Assembly: GCF_003667705.1 (NCBI RefSeq)
Contig: NZ_CP033019.1
Location: 3,596,001-3,660,000, forward strand
Length of the DNA: 64,000 nucleotides
From: Janthinobacterium agaricidamnosum
GTDB taxonomy: Bacteria > Pseudomonadota > Gammaproteobacteria > Burkholderiales > Burkholderiaceae_D
Reading direction: 5' to 3'
In this document: positions 53,160 through 63,760 of the stretch, one piece after another
How the letters are laid out: every line of letters begins with the position of its first letter
Numbering within the stretch: position 1 is the first letter of the stretch
Made by a program: the position numbers and the translations under genes
Notes under the pieces: generated by a model
What the model was told of the DNA's origin: nothing
Database searches by the model: none
The model's input: the letters and a program-made list of their open reading frames with translations, nothing else

Positions 53160-55586
53160 TTACGAACGCAGTTTCGCGTCGTGGCCCTGCTTGGCGGCAT
53201 CGATCAGGACAGCCATCAGGCCATCGACCACATCGTCTTGCAGGGTGTTTTGAGTATCTTGCAAGCTAATCCGGAAAGCAAGGCTTTTTTCATCCGCTTC
53301 CAGACCTTTTCCACGATATTCATCAAATAAAACAATGGCTTGCACGATACGCGCCGCCGGGCTTGCCTTGGCGGCGGCATGGAAGCTGTCGAGCAGATCC
53401 TGCACGGCCACCGATTGCTTGACGACCACGGCCAGGTCGCGGCTGGCGCCAGGGAATTTCGAGATTTCCTGGTACACGGGCACGACTCTTTGCGTCAGGG
53501 CAGCGGCATCGACTTCGAACAGCACGGGCGCCAGCGGCAAGTCGTACTTTTGCATCCAGCGCGGGTGCAATTCCCCGATGAAACCGATGACCTTGCCATC
53601 GAGCTCCACGTTGGCCGAACGGCCCGGATGCAGGGCCGGATGTTCCGCCTTGGTGAAACGCAAGACCAGCGGCGCGAACAGCGCTTCCAGGTCCGCCTTC
53701 ACGTCGAAGAAGTCGACCGTGCGGGACGGCTGGCCCCACTGTTCGTCGGCCACCGCGCCGTAGGCCATGGCGGCAACGCGCTTGGGCTGGGCATAGCCGG
53801 CCACCGACAAGGGGCCGTTTTGCACGCTGTCGTCGCGCTGGTAAATGGCGCCCACTTCGAAGATGCGCACGCGGTTCGTCTTGCGGTTCAGGTTGTAGCG
53901 CACGTTGGCGATCAGGCTGCCGATCAACGAGGAACGCATCACGCTCATCTGGCTGGCGATCGGGTTTTGCAATTTGATCGGGTTCGTGTTGCCCGAGAAA
54001 TCGCGCTCCCATGCCGCATCGACAAAGCTCATGTTAACCACTTCCTGGAAGCCCAGGTCGGCCAGCTCATGACGTACCGCAAACAAGGAGCGGGTATTTT
54101 CCGGTGCGATCTGCATCACGTTCGCGGCCACGGGCGGCAAGGTCGGGATGTTTTCAAAGCCGTATACGCGCGCCACTTCCTCGATCAAGTCTTCCTCGAT
54201 CTCGATGTCGAAACGGTAGCTGGGCGAGGTCACGGAAAACACGCCGTCCGCCAGGGTGAACGGCAGGGCCAGGCGCGTGAAGATGTCGGCGATCAGCGCA
54301 TCGTTGAGCGGCACACCGATGACTTTTTGCGCGCGCGCCGTGCGCATGGTCACGGGCTGGCGTTGCGGCAAGTTCACCACGTGGTCGTCGACGGGGCCGA
54401 CGGTGGTGGCCGGCGTGCCGCAGATTTCCACGATCAGGGCCGTGATACGCTCGATGTGCTCGACGGTGGTGGCGAAATCGACGCCGCGTTCGAAGCGGTG
54501 CGCCGCATCGGTCGAGAAATTCAAACGGCGGGCGCGGCCCTGGATGGCGTTCGGCCACCAGAATGCCGCTTCCAGGTAGATGCTGTCCGTATCGTCCGAG
54601 ACCGAGCTGGCGTCGCCGCCCATGATGCCGGCCAGCGATTCGATTTCCTGGTCGTCCGCAATGACGCCGATCCACTCGTCGACGGCAACGGTGTTGCCAT
54701 TCAAGAGCTTGACGGATTCGCCCGCCTTGCCCCAACGCACGTCGAGGCTGCCGTGGATCTTTGCCAGGTCAAACACGTGGCTGGGACGGCCCAGCTCCAG
54801 CATGACATAGTTGGAAATGTCGACCAGGGCCGACAGCGGACGCTGGCCGCTGCGCTCGAGGCGCTGCTTCATCCAGTCCGGCGTGGCTGCCTTGGCGTTC
54901 AAGCCGCGGATGACGCGGCCCGTGAAACGGCCGCACAGGTCCGGCGCGCTGACTTTCACGGGCAGGATTTCATCGCTGGAAACCGGCACGGTGCGGAACT
55001 GCGGCGCATTCAGGGGCACGCCCGTCAATGCCGACACTTCGCGCGCCACACCCAGCACGGACAGGCAGTCCGCCTTGTTCGGCGTCAACTTGATGGTGAA
55101 TTTCAAGTCATTGAGGGCAAAGTAATCGCGGAAATTCTGGCCGATCGGCGCGTCGTCCGGCAATTCCATCAAGCCGGCGTTTTCTTCCGACAATTTCAAT
55201 TCGCGCGCGGAGCACAGCATGCCTTGCGACTCGACGCCGCGCAGCTGGCCCACCTTGATTTCAAACGGCTTGCCATCGGCGCCAGGGGGCAGCACGGCGC
55301 CGGCCATTGCGCAGACGACTTTCAAGCCCGGACGCACGTTCGGCGCGCCGCAGACGATGTTGAGCATGGTGCCCGTGCCGACATCGACCTGGCATACATT
55401 CAGGCGGTCCGCGTTCGGATGTTTTTCCATCTCCAGGACCAGGCCCACCACCACGTTCGAGAACGGGGGCGCGACAGGATCGACGTCCTCGACTTCGAGA
55501 CCGGACATGGTCAGCAGATGGGCCAGTTCGTCCGAAGTCATCTTCGGATCGACCATGGTACGGAGCCAGTTTTCGGAAAATTGCAT
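53160..55586 (-). CDS. pheT: Phenylalanyl-tRNA synthetase beta subunit
   Basis: An 808-residue subunit. It has the tRNA-binding EMAP-like domain ([14 protein letters not shown], about 55-155), the B3/B4 region, B5 and the catalytic-like domain. [12 protein letters not shown] marks the C-terminal anticodon-binding domain. The start [12 protein letters not shown] at 55586 is conserved; two codons earlier is another ATG. It is downstream of pheS, as is normal. Length is normal. Confidence 0.96.
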   Translation of the reverse strand: MQFSENWLRTMVDPKMTSDELAHLLTMSGLEVEDVDPVAPPFSNVVVGLVLEMEKHPNADRLNVCQVDVGTGTMLNIVCGAPNVRPGLKVVCAMAGAVLPPGADGKPFEIKVGQLRGVESQGMLCSARELKLSEENAGLMELPDDAPIGQNFRDYFALNDLKFTIKLTPNKADCLSVLGVAREVSALTGVPLNAPQFRTVPVSSDEILPVKVSAPDLCGRFTGRVIRGLNAKAATPDWMKQRLERSGQRPLSALVDISNYVMLELGRPSHVFDLAKIHGSLDVRWGKAGESVKLLNGNTVAVDEWIGVIADDQEIESLAGIMGGDASSVSDDTDSIYLEAAFWWPNAIQGRARRLNFSTDAAHRFERGVDFATTVEHIERITALIVEICGTPATTVGPVDDHVVNLPQRQPVTMRTARAQKVIGVPLNDALIADIFTRLALPFTLADGVFSVTSPSYRFDIEIEEDLIEEVARVYGFENIPTLPPVAANVMQIAPENTRSLFAVRHELADLGFQEVVNMSFVDAAWERDFSGNTNPIKLQNPIASQMSVMRSSLIGSLIANVRYNLNRKTNRVRIFEVGAIYQRDDSVQNGPLSVAGYAQPKRVAAMAYGAVADEQWGQPSRTVDFFDVKADLEALFAPLVLRFTKAEHPALHPGRSANVELDGKVIGFIGELHPRWMQKYDLPLAPVLFEVDAAALTQRVVPVYQEISKFPGASRDLAVVVKQSVAVQDLLDSFHAAAKASPAARIVQAIVLFDEYRGKGLEADEKSLAFRISLQDTQNTLQDDVVDGLMAVLIDAAKQGHDAKLRS

Positions 55587-55664
55587 AATCAAGCCTTCAA
55601 ATGGTCAAAGCTCACAGCGCGAGCGCACGGGCGCTCCAGCGCCATGAATCAAACGGAACAACGC

Positions 55665-56681
55665 TTAGTTGAATTGCTTCAGGAAACGCAAGTCGCCTTC
55701 ATAGAACAGGCGCAGGTCGTTGATGCCATAGCGCAGCATCGTCAAGCGTTCCAGGCCGGAGCCGAAAGCAAAACCGATGAATTTCTCGGGATCGAGGCCG
55801 AAGTTCTTCACCACGGTCGGATGCACCTGACCGGCGCCCGACACTTCCAGCCAGCGGCCCTTCAGGGGGCCGGAGCCGAAGGCGATGTCGATCTCGGCCG
55901 ACGGTTCCGTGAACGGGAAGTACGACGGGCGGAAGCGCACCTGCAGGTCGTCCGTTTCGAAGAAGGCCTTGACGAAGTTCAGGTACACGCCCTTCAGGTC
56001 GGCAAAGCTGATGTCTTCGGCGATCCACAGGCCTTCGACCTGGTGGAACATCGGCGAATGGGTGGCGTCGCTGTCGACGCGGTAGGTGCGGCCCGGCGCG
56101 ATGACCTTGATCGGCGGCGTATGCGTGCGCGCATAGCGCACCTGCATCGGGCTCGTGTGCGTGCGCAGCAACAAGGGCTTGCCGTCGGTGTCGTTGCCAT
56201 CGATGTAGAACGTGTCTTGCATGGAACGGGCTGGGTGGTTTTCCGGGCTGTTGAGCGCCGTGAAATTGGTCCAGTCGTTCTCGATTTCGGGGCCGTCGGC
56301 CACGTCGAAGCCGATCGAGCGGAAGATTTCCTCGACACGCTCCCACGTGCGCATCACGGGATGGATGCCGCCGGGCATGCGGCCACGGCCCGGCAGGCTC
56401 ACGTCGATCGCTTCGGCGTTCAGACGGCCTTGCATCTGGGCATCAGCCAGCGCATCACGGCGCGCCGTCAGCGCGTCTTCGATCTGCACTTTGACGGCGT
56501 TGATCAGGGCGCCCTGCGCCTTGCGCGCGTCCGGGTCCAGTTTGCCCAGGCCCTTCATCATTTCGGTAATCTGGCCAGTCTTGCCCAGGTAGCGGGCTTT
56601 GGCGTTTTCAAGTGCGGCAGCGTCTGCGGCGGCGATAAAGTCAGCCTGGGCCGAGACGACGAGTTCTTCTAGGGAGTTCAT
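55665..56681 (-). CDS. pheS: Phenylalanyl-tRNA synthetase alpha subunit
   Basis: A 338-residue class II synthetase subunit. The N-terminal coiled coil is followed by motif 2 ([20 protein letters not shown]) and motif 3 ([18 protein letters not shown]). The start [14 protein letters not shown] is conserved. It is separated from rplT by about 145 bp containing an attenuator-like hairpin. It forms an alpha2-beta2 enzyme with PheT. Confidence 0.96.
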   Translation of the reverse strand: MNSLEELVVSAQADFIAAADAAALENAKARYLGKTGQITEMMKGLGKLDPDARKAQGALINAVKVQIEDALTARRDALADAQMQGRLNAEAIDVSLPGRGRMPGGIHPVMRTWERVEEIFRSIGFDVADGPEIENDWTNFTALNSPENHPARSMQDTFYIDGNDTDGKPLLLRTHTSPMQVRYARTHTPPIKVIAPGRTYRVDSDATHSPMFHQVEGLWIAEDISFADLKGVYLNFVKAFFETDDLQVRFRPSYFPFTEPSAEIDIAFGSGPLKGRWLEVSGAGQVHPTVVKNFGLDPEKFIGFAFGSGLERLTMLRYGINDLRLFYEGDLRFLKQFN

Positions 56682-56739
56682 GCGGCTTTTCCTGTTTTGG
56701 AAATCAATCCTGGATTTAGTAATCTAGAACCCAACAATC

Positions 56740-56811
56740 AAAAACGGAAACGGGGCATAAGGTTCACACCCCTGCCCCGCTCTTTTATAACGTCACCCTA
56801 CGGATGACGTT
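56740..56811 (-). promoter_or_regulatory. Attenuator-like hairpins between rplT and pheS
   Basis: On the minus strand CGGGGCA and TGCCCCG (56751-56757 and 56773-56779) form a stem followed by TTTCCGTTTTT, like a terminator. Just upstream TGACGTT/AACGTCA (56789-56795, 56805-56811) form another hairpin. In enterobacteria pheST is attenuated at this position. No Phe-rich leader peptide is visible here. Confidence 0.6.
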
Positions 56812-56827
56812 GTGCAATGACCGATGC

Positions 56828-57187
56828 TTACGCAGCGATTTTTGCTTTCACTGCGTTGACAATCGCAGCGAATGCTGGCTTGTCCATCACAGCCATATCG
56901 GCCAGGACTTTACGGTCCAGTTCGATATTTGCTTTTTTCAAGCCGTTCATGAATACGCTGTACGTTACGCCATGCTCACGGGAAGCGGCGTTGATACGGG
57001 CGATCCACAGGCGGCGGAAAACGCGCTTCTTGTTGCGGCGATCGCGGTAAGCGTATTGGCCAGCGCGCATAACTGCTTGCTTGGCAACACGGTATACACG
57101 GCTGCGGCGACCACGGTAGCCTTTAGCTTGAACAAGAATCTTTTTATGACGGGCACGAGCTGTAACCCCACGTTTTACTCTAGGCAT
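56828..57187 (-). CDS. rplT: 50S ribosomal protein L20
   Basis: A 119-residue basic protein with the typical L20 start [18 protein letters not shown] and the [17 protein letters not shown] segment. It binds 23S rRNA early in assembly and represses its own operon in several bacteria. A GGAG site precedes the ATG. It follows rpmI by 26 bp. Confidence 0.98.
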   Translation of the reverse strand: MPRVKRGVTARARHKKILVQAKGYRGRRSRVYRVAKQAVMRAGQYAYRDRRNKKRVFRRLWIARINAASREHGVTYSVFMNGLKKANIELDRKVLADMAVMDKPAFAAIVNAVKAKIAA

Positions 57188-57213
57188 AGTAACTCCTTAA
57201 ATTGAGTGTGAGA

Positions 57214-57411
57214 TTAAGCAGTCGGCATCATGCGCATAACGGATGTGACATCCGATGCGTTGATGTTACGGGTACCGCGCAACTGACGTTTGTTCTTGGT
57301 GGTCTTCTTGGTCAGGATGTGGCGCTTGAACGCGTGACCCGACTTGACAGTTCCACCTGGACGCACGCGAAAACGTTTTTTCGCGGAGCTTTTGGTCTTC
57401 ATTTTAGGCAT
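57214..57411 (-). CDS. rpmI: 50S ribosomal protein L35
   Basis: A 65-residue protein starting [16 protein letters not shown], a conserved L35 sequence of normal length. The frame extends 10 codons upstream, but the family start at 57411, with GAGGA upstream, is chosen. It lies between infC and rplT as usual. Confidence 0.98.
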   Translation of the reverse strand: MPKMKTKSSAKKRFRVRPGGTVKSGHAFKRHILTKKTTKNKRQLRGTRNINASDVTSVMRMMPTA

Positions 57412-57531
57412 AGCAATCTGTCCTCTTACGGACAGCTCCATTTATAACAGGATTGCAGGTGGCAACACGACGCTGCGCTTAGATGCCTGCTTTCACATGT
57501 TGTGCAGCGGATGCGAGTCCGCTACAGTTCA

Positions 57532-57561
57532 CGCGGCCCGCACATTGCTGAGCGGGCCGCG
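57532..57561 (-). promoter_or_regulatory. GC-rich hairpin in the infC-rpmI spacer (possible L20 leader part)
   Basis: CGCGGCCCGC (57532-57541) and GCGGGCCGCG (57552-57561) form a 10-bp perfect stem. No T-run follows on the minus strand. The spacer between infC and rpmI is about 225 bp, long for co-translated genes, and is where L20 binds its own mRNA in other bacteria. The role is inferred from position. Confidence 0.45.
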
Positions 57562-57638
57562 CAAATTCTGCCTGGGGTTTGACGCCGCGCCAATGCTGGC
57601 ACGCGCTGTGTCCACCCACAGTAAAACGCTATTGTAAC

Positions 57639-58160
57639 TTACTTCTTCTTCTTAGGCGAAAGAACCATGATCATTTGGCGGCCTTCCATCTTCGGGAACT
57701 GCTCGACCTGGCCGTACGGCTCCAGATCGGCTTTCAGACGTTCCAGCATGCGGAAGCCAATATCCTGGTGCGCCATCTCACGACCGCGGAAACGCAAGGT
57801 GATCTTGGTTTTATCGCCATCTTCAAGGAACTTGATGAGATTACGCAACTTGATATTGTAGTCACCATCATCAGTCCCCGGACGGAATTTGACTTCCTTC
57901 ACGAGGATGATCTTTTGCTTCAATTTGGCTTCGTGAGCTTTCTTTTGCTCCGAATACTTAAATTTGCCGTAGTCCATCAAACGGCACACCGGTGGCTGCG
58001 CGGTAGGCGCAATTTCCACCAGGTCGACGTTTGCCTCTTCCGCCAGGCGGAAGGCTTCAGCCAAACTTACGATACCGAGTGGCTCGTTATCGACCCCGCT
58101 TAAACGCATTTCAGGGGCAGTGATTTCGCCATTGATGCGATGTGACTTGTCAGTAGCTAT
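57639..58160 (-). CDS. infC: Translation initiation factor IF-3, apparently ATA start
   Basis: A 173-residue factor. From the first ATG in frame (58109) it would lack 17 N-terminal residues that are conserved in IF-3 ([19 protein letters not shown]). Going upstream the frame reads ATA GCT ACT GAC AAG, with AAAGGA seven bases before ATA; no ATG, GTG or TTG lies between the thrS stop and this point. An ATT two codons earlier sits too near the ribosome site. Non-AUG starts of infC are known (AUU in E. coli) and let IF-3 repress its own synthesis. The operon is thrS-infC-rpmI-rplT. Confidence 0.93.
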   Translation of the reverse strand: MATDKSHRINGEITAPEMRLSGVDNEPLGIVSLAEAFRLAEEANVDLVEIAPTAQPPVCRLMDYGKFKYSEQKKAHEAKLKQKIILVKEVKFRPGTDDGDYNIKLRNLIKFLEDGDKTKITLRFRGREMAHQDIGFRMLERLKADLEPYGQVEQFPKMEGRQMIMVLSPKKKK

Positions 58161-58211
58161 TGTAATTTCCTTTAAAAATCTTGTAAGACGGTCGTGCAGC
58201 GAGTTTCCTCG

Positions 58212-60119
58212 TCAGGCCTTGGTGTCGACTTCATGTTTGAGTCGCTCAATCAGGGCATCGACGGACATGACGCCCAGATCGACATTGCCCCGCGCCCGCA
58301 CGGCCACTGTATTCGCATCCCGCTCTTTGTCGCCAATTACTAAGATGTAAGGCAATTTTTGTACGGAATGTTCACGTATTTTATAGGTAATCTTCTCGTT
58401 ACGCAAATCAGCCTGTACGCGCAGCCCCGCTTTGCGCAGTTTTGTTGTTACTTCTTGTACATAATCAGCTTGGGCGTCGGAAATATTCAACACTGACACT
58501 TGCACCGGCGACAGCCACAACGGCATGGCACCCGCATAGTGTTCGATCAGGATGCCGATGAAACGTTCCAGCGAACCCACGATCGCGCGGTGCAACATGA
58601 TCGGCACCTGGCGCGTGTTGTCCACGGCCACGTATTCAGCACCCAGGCGGCCCGGCATCGACGGATCGATCTGCACGGTGCCCACTTGCCATGCGCGGCC
58701 CAGACTATCCTTCAGGTGGTATTCGATCTTCGGACCATAGAACGCACCCTCGCCCGGCAATTCCGTCCATTCCACGCCGCAGGCGCGCAAGGCCGAACGC
58801 AGGGATTCCTCGGCGAAATCCCACGACTCTTCCGTGCCGATGCGGTTTTCGGGGCGCAAGGCCAGTTTCACGTCGATATTCGTGAAGCCGAATGCCGTGT
58901 ACACATCCATCGCCTGCTGGTGGAACGCCGTCACTTCGCCGGCGATCTGCTCTTCCAGGCAGAAGATGTGGCCGTCATCCTGCGTAAAACCGCGCACGCG
59001 CATCATGCCGTGCAAGGCGCCCGACGGTTCGTTGCGGTGGCATTGGCCGAATTCGCCGTAGCGCAATGGCAAGTCGCGGTAGCTGCGCATGCCATTGTTG
59101 AAAATCTGGATATGGCCAGGGCAATTCATCGGCTTCAGCGCATAGGCGCGGTTTTCCGATTCCGTGATGAACATGTTTTCACGGTAATTATCCCAGTGAC
59201 CGGTCTTTTCCCACAGGCCACGGTCGAGGATTTGCGGCGCCTTGACTTCCTGGTAGCCGTTGACCTGGTACACATTGCGCATATATTGCTCGACTTGCTG
59301 CCAGATCGACCAGCCTTTCGGGTGCCAGAAGATCAGGCCCGGCGCCTCTTCCTGGAAATGGAAGAAATCGAGCTGCTTGCCCAGTTTGCGGTGATCGCGC
59401 TTTTCCGCCTCTTCCAGGTTGTGCAGATACAGTTCCTGGTCTTCCTTCTTGGCCCAGGCCGTGCCATAGATACGCTGCAGCATCTCGTTTTTCGAGTCGC
59501 CGCGCCAGTAGGCGCCGGCCAGCTTCATCAGCTTGAACACTTTCAGCTTGCCCGTCGACGGCACGTGGGGGCCGCGGCACAAGTCCGTGAACTTGCCTTC
59601 GGAATACAGCGACACTTCCTGGTCGGCCGGGATCGAGCCGATCAGTTCAGCCTTGTACGCTTCACCGATACTGTTGAAGTAGTCGATAGCTTCGTCGCGC
59701 GCGACAACCTTGCGCGTCACTTGCTCATCCTTCTTGGCCAGTTCCGCCATTTTCTTTTCGATCGCGACCAGATCTTCCGGCGTGAACGGACGCTTGTAGG
59801 CGAAGTCATAGTAAAAGCCGTTGTCGATCACGGGACCGATGGTCACTTGCGCGTCCGGGAACAATTCCTTGACGGCATACGCCAGCAAGTGGGCCGTCGA
59901 GTGGCGAATCACTTCCAGGCCGTCGGCGTCCTTGTCCGTCACAATCGCCAATTCCGCGTCTTGCTCGATCAGATAGGAGGTATCGACCAGCTTGCCGTCG
60001 ACCTTGCCCGCCAGGGCAGCCTTGGCCAGGCCGGTACCAATATTGGCCGCAACCTGGGCCACGGTGACCGGACCGTCAAATTGACGGGCGGAACCATCGG
60101 GAAGTCGGATTGTAAGCAT
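58212..60119 (-). CDS. thrS: Threonyl-tRNA synthetase
   Basis: A 635-residue class II synthetase. The TGS domain (1-60), the editing domain ([18 protein letters not shown], about 75-225), the catalytic core ([24 protein letters not shown] region) and the anticodon-binding domain (from about 530) are all present. The start [11 protein letters not shown] at 60119 follows TATGGAGATCAAT; an ATG four codons earlier contains that ribosome site. It heads the translation operon. Confidence 0.96.
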   Translation of the reverse strand: MLTIRLPDGSARQFDGPVTVAQVAANIGTGLAKAALAGKVDGKLVDTSYLIEQDAELAIVTDKDADGLEVIRHSTAHLLAYAVKELFPDAQVTIGPVIDNGFYYDFAYKRPFTPEDLVAIEKKMAELAKKDEQVTRKVVARDEAIDYFNSIGEAYKAELIGSIPADQEVSLYSEGKFTDLCRGPHVPSTGKLKVFKLMKLAGAYWRGDSKNEMLQRIYGTAWAKKEDQELYLHNLEEAEKRDHRKLGKQLDFFHFQEEAPGLIFWHPKGWSIWQQVEQYMRNVYQVNGYQEVKAPQILDRGLWEKTGHWDNYRENMFITESENRAYALKPMNCPGHIQIFNNGMRSYRDLPLRYGEFGQCHRNEPSGALHGMMRVRGFTQDDGHIFCLEEQIAGEVTAFHQQAMDVYTAFGFTNIDVKLALRPENRIGTEESWDFAEESLRSALRACGVEWTELPGEGAFYGPKIEYHLKDSLGRAWQVGTVQIDPSMPGRLGAEYVAVDNTRQVPIMLHRAIVGSLERFIGILIEHYAGAMPLWLSPVQVSVLNISDAQADYVQEVTTKLRKAGLRVQADLRNEKITYKIREHSVQKLPYILVIGDKERDANTVAVRARGNVDLGVMSVDALIERLKHEVDTKA

Positions 60120-60202
60120 ATTGATCTCCATATCGGCGCTGGCGCCAGGTAAAACTGCAATGAATGGTGTGGACTGAAAAACTGAAAGGAAAACGCAGAC
60201 GC

Positions 60203-60229
60203 AAAAAAACGCGGACTAGCCGCGTTTTT
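60203..60229. terminator. Bidirectional terminator between tRNA-Val and thrS
   Basis: AAACGCGG (60207-60214) pairs with CCGCGTTT (60220-60227). Runs of A before and T after make it work in either direction. It should end the tRNA transcript before thrS. Confidence 0.8.
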
Positions 60230-60334
60230 CACTTTTTTGAGACAAAGGAAACCCGTTCGACTAGCGTCACTCCCAAAGCTTGGTAGTAGTTCGCGGTGTC
60301 ATAACCGGTTTTACCTTTCTCTCTAACTGCATTC

Positions 60335-60411
60335 TGGTGGGCGGTGAGGAATTCGAATCCCCGACCCCTTGGATGTCGACCAAGTATTCTAACCAGCTGA
60401 ACTAACCGCCC
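60335..60411 (-). tRNA. tRNA-Val (anticodon GAC), copy 1
   Basis: A 77-nt cloverleaf with encoded CCA: acceptor GGGCGGT/ACCGCCC, D arm GTTC...GAAT, anticodon stem CTTGG/CCAAG and T arm GGGGA/TCCTC. The seven-base anticodon loop reads TCGACAT, so the anticodon is GAC (Val) and position 33 is C instead of the near-universal U. The discriminator base is A, as expected for valine. Confidence 0.9.
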
Positions 60412-60500
60412 GTAAAACTTTTGTTGATCATTGTATTTCAAATGACCGCTTGCGGCTTGCGCCAGCTTAAAACTCTTTAAAACCACTTACTGCTAAATTC

Positions 60501-60577
60501 TGGTGGGCGGTGAGGAATTCGAATCCCCGACCCCTTGGATGTCGACCAAGTATTCTAACCAGCTGAACTAACCGCCC
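60501..60577 (-). tRNA. tRNA-Val (anticodon GAC), copy 2
   Basis: Identical in sequence to the copy at 60335-60411, including C33 and the encoded CCA. Separated from it by about 90 bp of different sequence. The pair is probably one transcript reading from copy 2 to copy 1. Confidence 0.9.
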
Positions 60578-60725
60578 CGAAGACCAGCATTATAGAGAGG
60601 CTTTCCCAGAATGACAAGGGCTGTTTTACAGGAAACTTTAATCTGTTTTTCATCCGCTTCCCGGGCGTCAGCCTCCTTTATAGAGAGTCGGCCCGGCACA
60701 CGCGGAATGCCGCTAGAATCGCGGC

Positions 60726-61190
60726 ATGAACTCCACTCTATTCGCCTGGCTGAAAACCCTGAGCCGCATCTGCGGTTTTGAAACGGCCGACTGCTTCCCG
60801 CCCAATCATCCCTATGCGCGCACGCGCTGGGAAGCCGCGTATTTCGATATCGCCTCCGACGTGAAGCCCGACGAGATCGAACGGCGCATCTGCGCGGCCA
60901 TCGCCAACACGCCGAGCGTCTTCGCCTACATCAGCAATCCCACGCCGCGCATGCAGCGCGCGCTGCTGAACGTGATCCACGACCGGCTGCGGCGCCAGCC
61001 CGGCGCGGGCGCCACGGACCTGGTCTTGTTACTGATCAATGCCTACGCCAGCCCCCACATCACGGAAGCCGTGCCCGGGCTGCGCACCTTGATCTACAAC
61101 ACGGAACACGAAGACACGAATCTGCGCGTGCATGCGATCCTGGAATTGCTGGTCGGCACGCCACGGGGGCTGGACGTGATCGACATGTAA
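60726..61190 (+). CDS. Hypothetical protein
   Basis: A 154-residue soluble, mostly helical protein that I do not recognise. It starts MNSTLFAWLKTLSRICGFE and contains RWEAAYFDIASDVKPDEIERRI and TEHEDTNLRVHAILELL. No signal peptide or membrane helix. It begins divergently from the tRNA genes and ends 3 bp before the stop of the convergent acyltransferase gene. The clean frame and normal codon use support a real gene. Confidence 0.75.
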   Translation: MNSTLFAWLKTLSRICGFETADCFPPNHPYARTRWEAAYFDIASDVKPDEIERRICAAIANTPSVFAYISNPTPRMQRALLNVIHDRLRRQPGAGATDLVLLLINAYASPHITEAVPGLRTLIYNTEHEDTNLRVHAILELLVGTPRGLDVIDM

Positions 61191-61193
61191 TCG

Positions 61194-62306
61194 TCATGCA
61201 TGATTGGCGGGAACGTAGCGCGCCCGCAAGCGCATGAATGGCGTTTCCACAACTCTATACAAAAGCCAGCCCGTCAAGATGCTGACGGCGGCACTGAGCA
61301 GTATCGCCGGCGCGCCGTCCGGCCCATAACCGAGATCCTGCAACACCGGCCGCAGCAGGATGCATAACTGCTTGTGCAACAGATAAATCGCATACGACCA
61401 CAGGGCCAGGCTGGCCGCGCCCGGCACGCGCAGTTTATATAATGCACTGCCGGGACTGAGCGCGGCGATCAGCAGCAAGCTGAAACTGGCGGCCAGGGCC
61501 GGATAGCCGAACACGGTCACCGCATAGCCATAATGATCGGTGAGAAACATGTAAAACATCAGCGCCGTGCCGACCATTCCCGCCAGCAAGGTGCGGTTGC
61601 CGTGCGATGTCAGGCGCGTCCAGGCGGTCGGGTGGTAATTCTTCAGCAGCGCCAGCGCCACGCCCGCCACCAGTTCGTCAAAACGGCACCACGAGGCATA
61701 GTAAATGTACTTGTAATAGCCGAGGCCGCCGCGCGGCAGGTGCACGTATTCATCCCACAGGTAGGCGCGCGCCAGCATGCCGACGATCAAACTGGCGGCC
61801 ACGGCCAGCCACGCCCACAGCAGCGACTTGCGGCAGGCGGCGATCAACAACGCCACGGCCGGCAGCAGCACGTAGAACTGCTCTTCCACGCACAGCGACC
61901 ACGCATGGGAAAACGCCGTGCCCGGCGTCAGATTGATGTTTTGCGTAAAGGTCAGGAATTTCCACAGGGGCAGCAGCGCGCTGTCGCCGCGAAACGCGGG
62001 CCACACATAATACAAAGCCAGCACGACATAAAAATTGGGCAAGGTGCGCAGGAAACGCCGCGCATAGAAACGGGGCAAGGAAAATCCGTGCTCGCTGCGC
62101 AGGGCCGCGAAGATCTGGTTGCCGATCAGATAGCCGCTGAGGGCAAAGAACAGGTCCACACCCGTCCAGCCGATTTCTCCCCAGAAACCAAACGCCCCGC
62201 CCTCGCTGACGAACAGCAAATAGTGGTTCATGAAGACGAGCACGATGGCCAGCGCGCGCAAGGTATCGAGGCCATACAGGCGGGAAGGATGGGACGTACT
62301 GGACAT
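61194..62306 (-). CDS. Acyltransferase family 3 membrane protein (OafA/YrhL-like)
   Basis: A 370-residue polytopic membrane protein. It begins with the family motif YGLDTLRALAIVLVFMNHY, containing the conserved Arg and His, followed by GWTGVDLFFALSGYLIG and CVEEQFYVLLP. These match acyltransferase-3, which O-acylates lipopolysaccharide or other surface sugars. About ten hydrophobic segments are seen. The ATG at 62306 is preferred; an upstream TTG at 62327 is in frame. Confidence 0.9.
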   Translation of the reverse strand: MSSTSHPSRLYGLDTLRALAIVLVFMNHYLLFVSEGGAFGFWGEIGWTGVDLFFALSGYLIGNQIFAALRSEHGFSLPRFYARRFLRTLPNFYVVLALYYVWPAFRGDSALLPLWKFLTFTQNINLTPGTAFSHAWSLCVEEQFYVLLPAVALLIAACRKSLLWAWLAVAASLIVGMLARAYLWDEYVHLPRGGLGYYKYIYYASWCRFDELVAGVALALLKNYHPTAWTRLTSHGNRTLLAGMVGTALMFYMFLTDHYGYAVTVFGYPALAASFSLLLIAALSPGSALYKLRVPGAASLALWSYAIYLLHKQLCILLRPVLQDLGYGPDGAPAILLSAAVSILTGWLLYRVVETPFMRLRARYVPANHA

Positions 62307-62444
62307 GGAATCGGCAAGGGAAAACAACGGTGGCGCCGATCATGCCACGCCAGAGTGCGGCATGGCCACATTTTTGCAGGCGTGCACGGCGAATCCCGCT
62401 AAAATATGCCGACCCCGCTTTCCCTTCCCGCAACAGCATAGGAT

Positions 62445-63407
62445 ATGTCCAGCATGAGCAGCGCACTCCACTTCAAGTCCATCAACTACACGGGCCAGGG
62501 CAGCGGCCCGCGCCTGATCGTCACCGGCGCCGTGCACGGCAATGAAACCTGCGGCACCAAGGGCATCCACCGCGTGATGGCTGAACTCGACAGCGGCGCC
62601 CTCTCGATTCTGGCCGGCAGCGTCACCTTCGTGCCCATCACCAACCCGCTGGCCTACGCCAAGGGCGTGCGCAGCGGCGACCGCAACCTGAACCGCAATC
62701 TGTTTCCGAACGACAATCCACAAGATTTCGAAGACCGCATCGCCAATTGGCTGTGCCCTTTGCTGGGCCAGCACGACGTGCTGCTCGACTTGCACTCGTT
62801 CAATGCCGACAGCCAGCCCTTCGTCATGGTGGGGCCGCGCAACAACGATGGCCCGCTGCAACCGTTTCAACACGAAGACAAGGAACGCGCGCTGGCGCGC
62901 CGCCTGGGCGTGCGCCGCTTCGTCGACGGCTGGCTGCATGCGTATGGCCAGGGCGTACAGCGCCGCCTGGGCAATAGCGATCAGGTGGGCCTGGTCTTGC
63001 GCTATGGCGTGGGCACGACGGAATACATGCGCTCGACGGGCGGCTATGCGCTGACCCTGGAATGCGGCCAGCACGCGGACCCGGCCGCGCCGGACGTGGC
63101 TTACCGCGCCATCATGAACACCCTGGCCTTCCTCGGCTTCATCGATGCGCCGCAGCCTGAACCGATCGCCGACGCGGACATGGAAGCGTTGAACATGGTC
63201 GTCGTGCACGACAAGCTGCATGCAAGCGACCGCTTCATCAAGACCTGGTCCAGCTTTGACAAGGTCAAACAGGGCGAGCAGATCGGCGTGCGCGCGGACG
63301 GCACGCCCGTGACGGCCGAATTCGACGCCTACATCCTCTTCCCGGACGTCAACGCGCAAGCCAATGCCGAGTGGTATTACCTGGCGCGGGTGGCCAGCAG
63401 CTTCTGA
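62445..63407 (+). CDS. Succinylglutamate desuccinylase/aspartoacylase-family protein
   Basis: A 320-residue zinc-dependent amidohydrolase. The first metal motif is TGAVHGNETCG; the second histidine lies in LLDLHSFNADSQPF. A basic substrate-binding segment SGDRNLNRNLFPN matches the AstE/aspartoacylase family. The C-terminal third is beta-rich, as in AstE. No ast operon genes are present, so the substrate is open. ATG at 62445 or 62454; the later has the better-spaced AGGA. Confidence 0.9.
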   Translation: MSSMSSALHFKSINYTGQGSGPRLIVTGAVHGNETCGTKGIHRVMAELDSGALSILAGSVTFVPITNPLAYAKGVRSGDRNLNRNLFPNDNPQDFEDRIANWLCPLLGQHDVLLDLHSFNADSQPFVMVGPRNNDGPLQPFQHEDKERALARRLGVRRFVDGWLHAYGQGVQRRLGNSDQVGLVLRYGVGTTEYMRSTGGYALTLECGQHADPAAPDVAYRAIMNTLAFLGFIDAPQPEPIADADMEALNMVVVHDKLHASDRFIKTWSSFDKVKQGEQIGVRADGTPVTAEFDAYILFPDVNAQANAEWYYLARVASSF

Positions 63408-63749
63408 TCAATGCCCCACTGATTTGGAGAAAAGATTAATCACCAGCACGCCGGCAATGATCAGCCCCAGGCCGATCAGGGCCGGTGTATCGAGGCTTTG
63501 CTTGAACCAGAACCAGCCCACGGCGGAAATGAGCACGATGCCCACGCCCGACCAGATCGCATACACGATGCCGGTAGGAATAACCTTCAAGGTCAGGGAC
63601 AAACACCAGAAGGCGATGCTGTAGCCGACAACGGTGATGACACTGGGCCACAAACGGCTGAAGCCCTCGGATGCCTTCAAGGCGCTGGTGGCGATGACTT
63701 CGGCGATGATGGCGATGGCCAGGTAGAAATACGTCATGGTGAGACTCAT
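63408..63749 (-). CDS. SMR-family transporter (EmrE/QacE-like)
   Basis: A 113-residue protein with four membrane helices. It has the essential glutamate in [18 protein letters not shown] and the family signature [16 protein letters not shown] proteins form antiparallel dimers that exchange protons for small cations. AAGGA precedes the start. It follows another SMR gene by about 10 bp, so the two may form a heterodimer or have different substrates. Confidence 0.9.
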   Translation of the reverse strand: MSLTMTYFYLAIAIIAEVIATSALKASEGFSRLWPSVITVVGYSIAFWCLSLTLKVIPTGIVYAIWSGVGIVLISAVGWFWFKQSLDTPALIGLGLIIAGVLVINLFSKSVGH

Positions 63750-63760
63750 GCTGGCATCCT

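Noticed and set aside
53340-56672. 1110-codon plus-strand open frame
   Set aside because: Antisense to pheT and pheS.
60335-60577. tRNA-Asp reading (GTC) for the two tRNA genes
   Set aside because: The GTC triplet lies across the anticodon stem and loop start; the only consistent fold puts GAC at 34-36.
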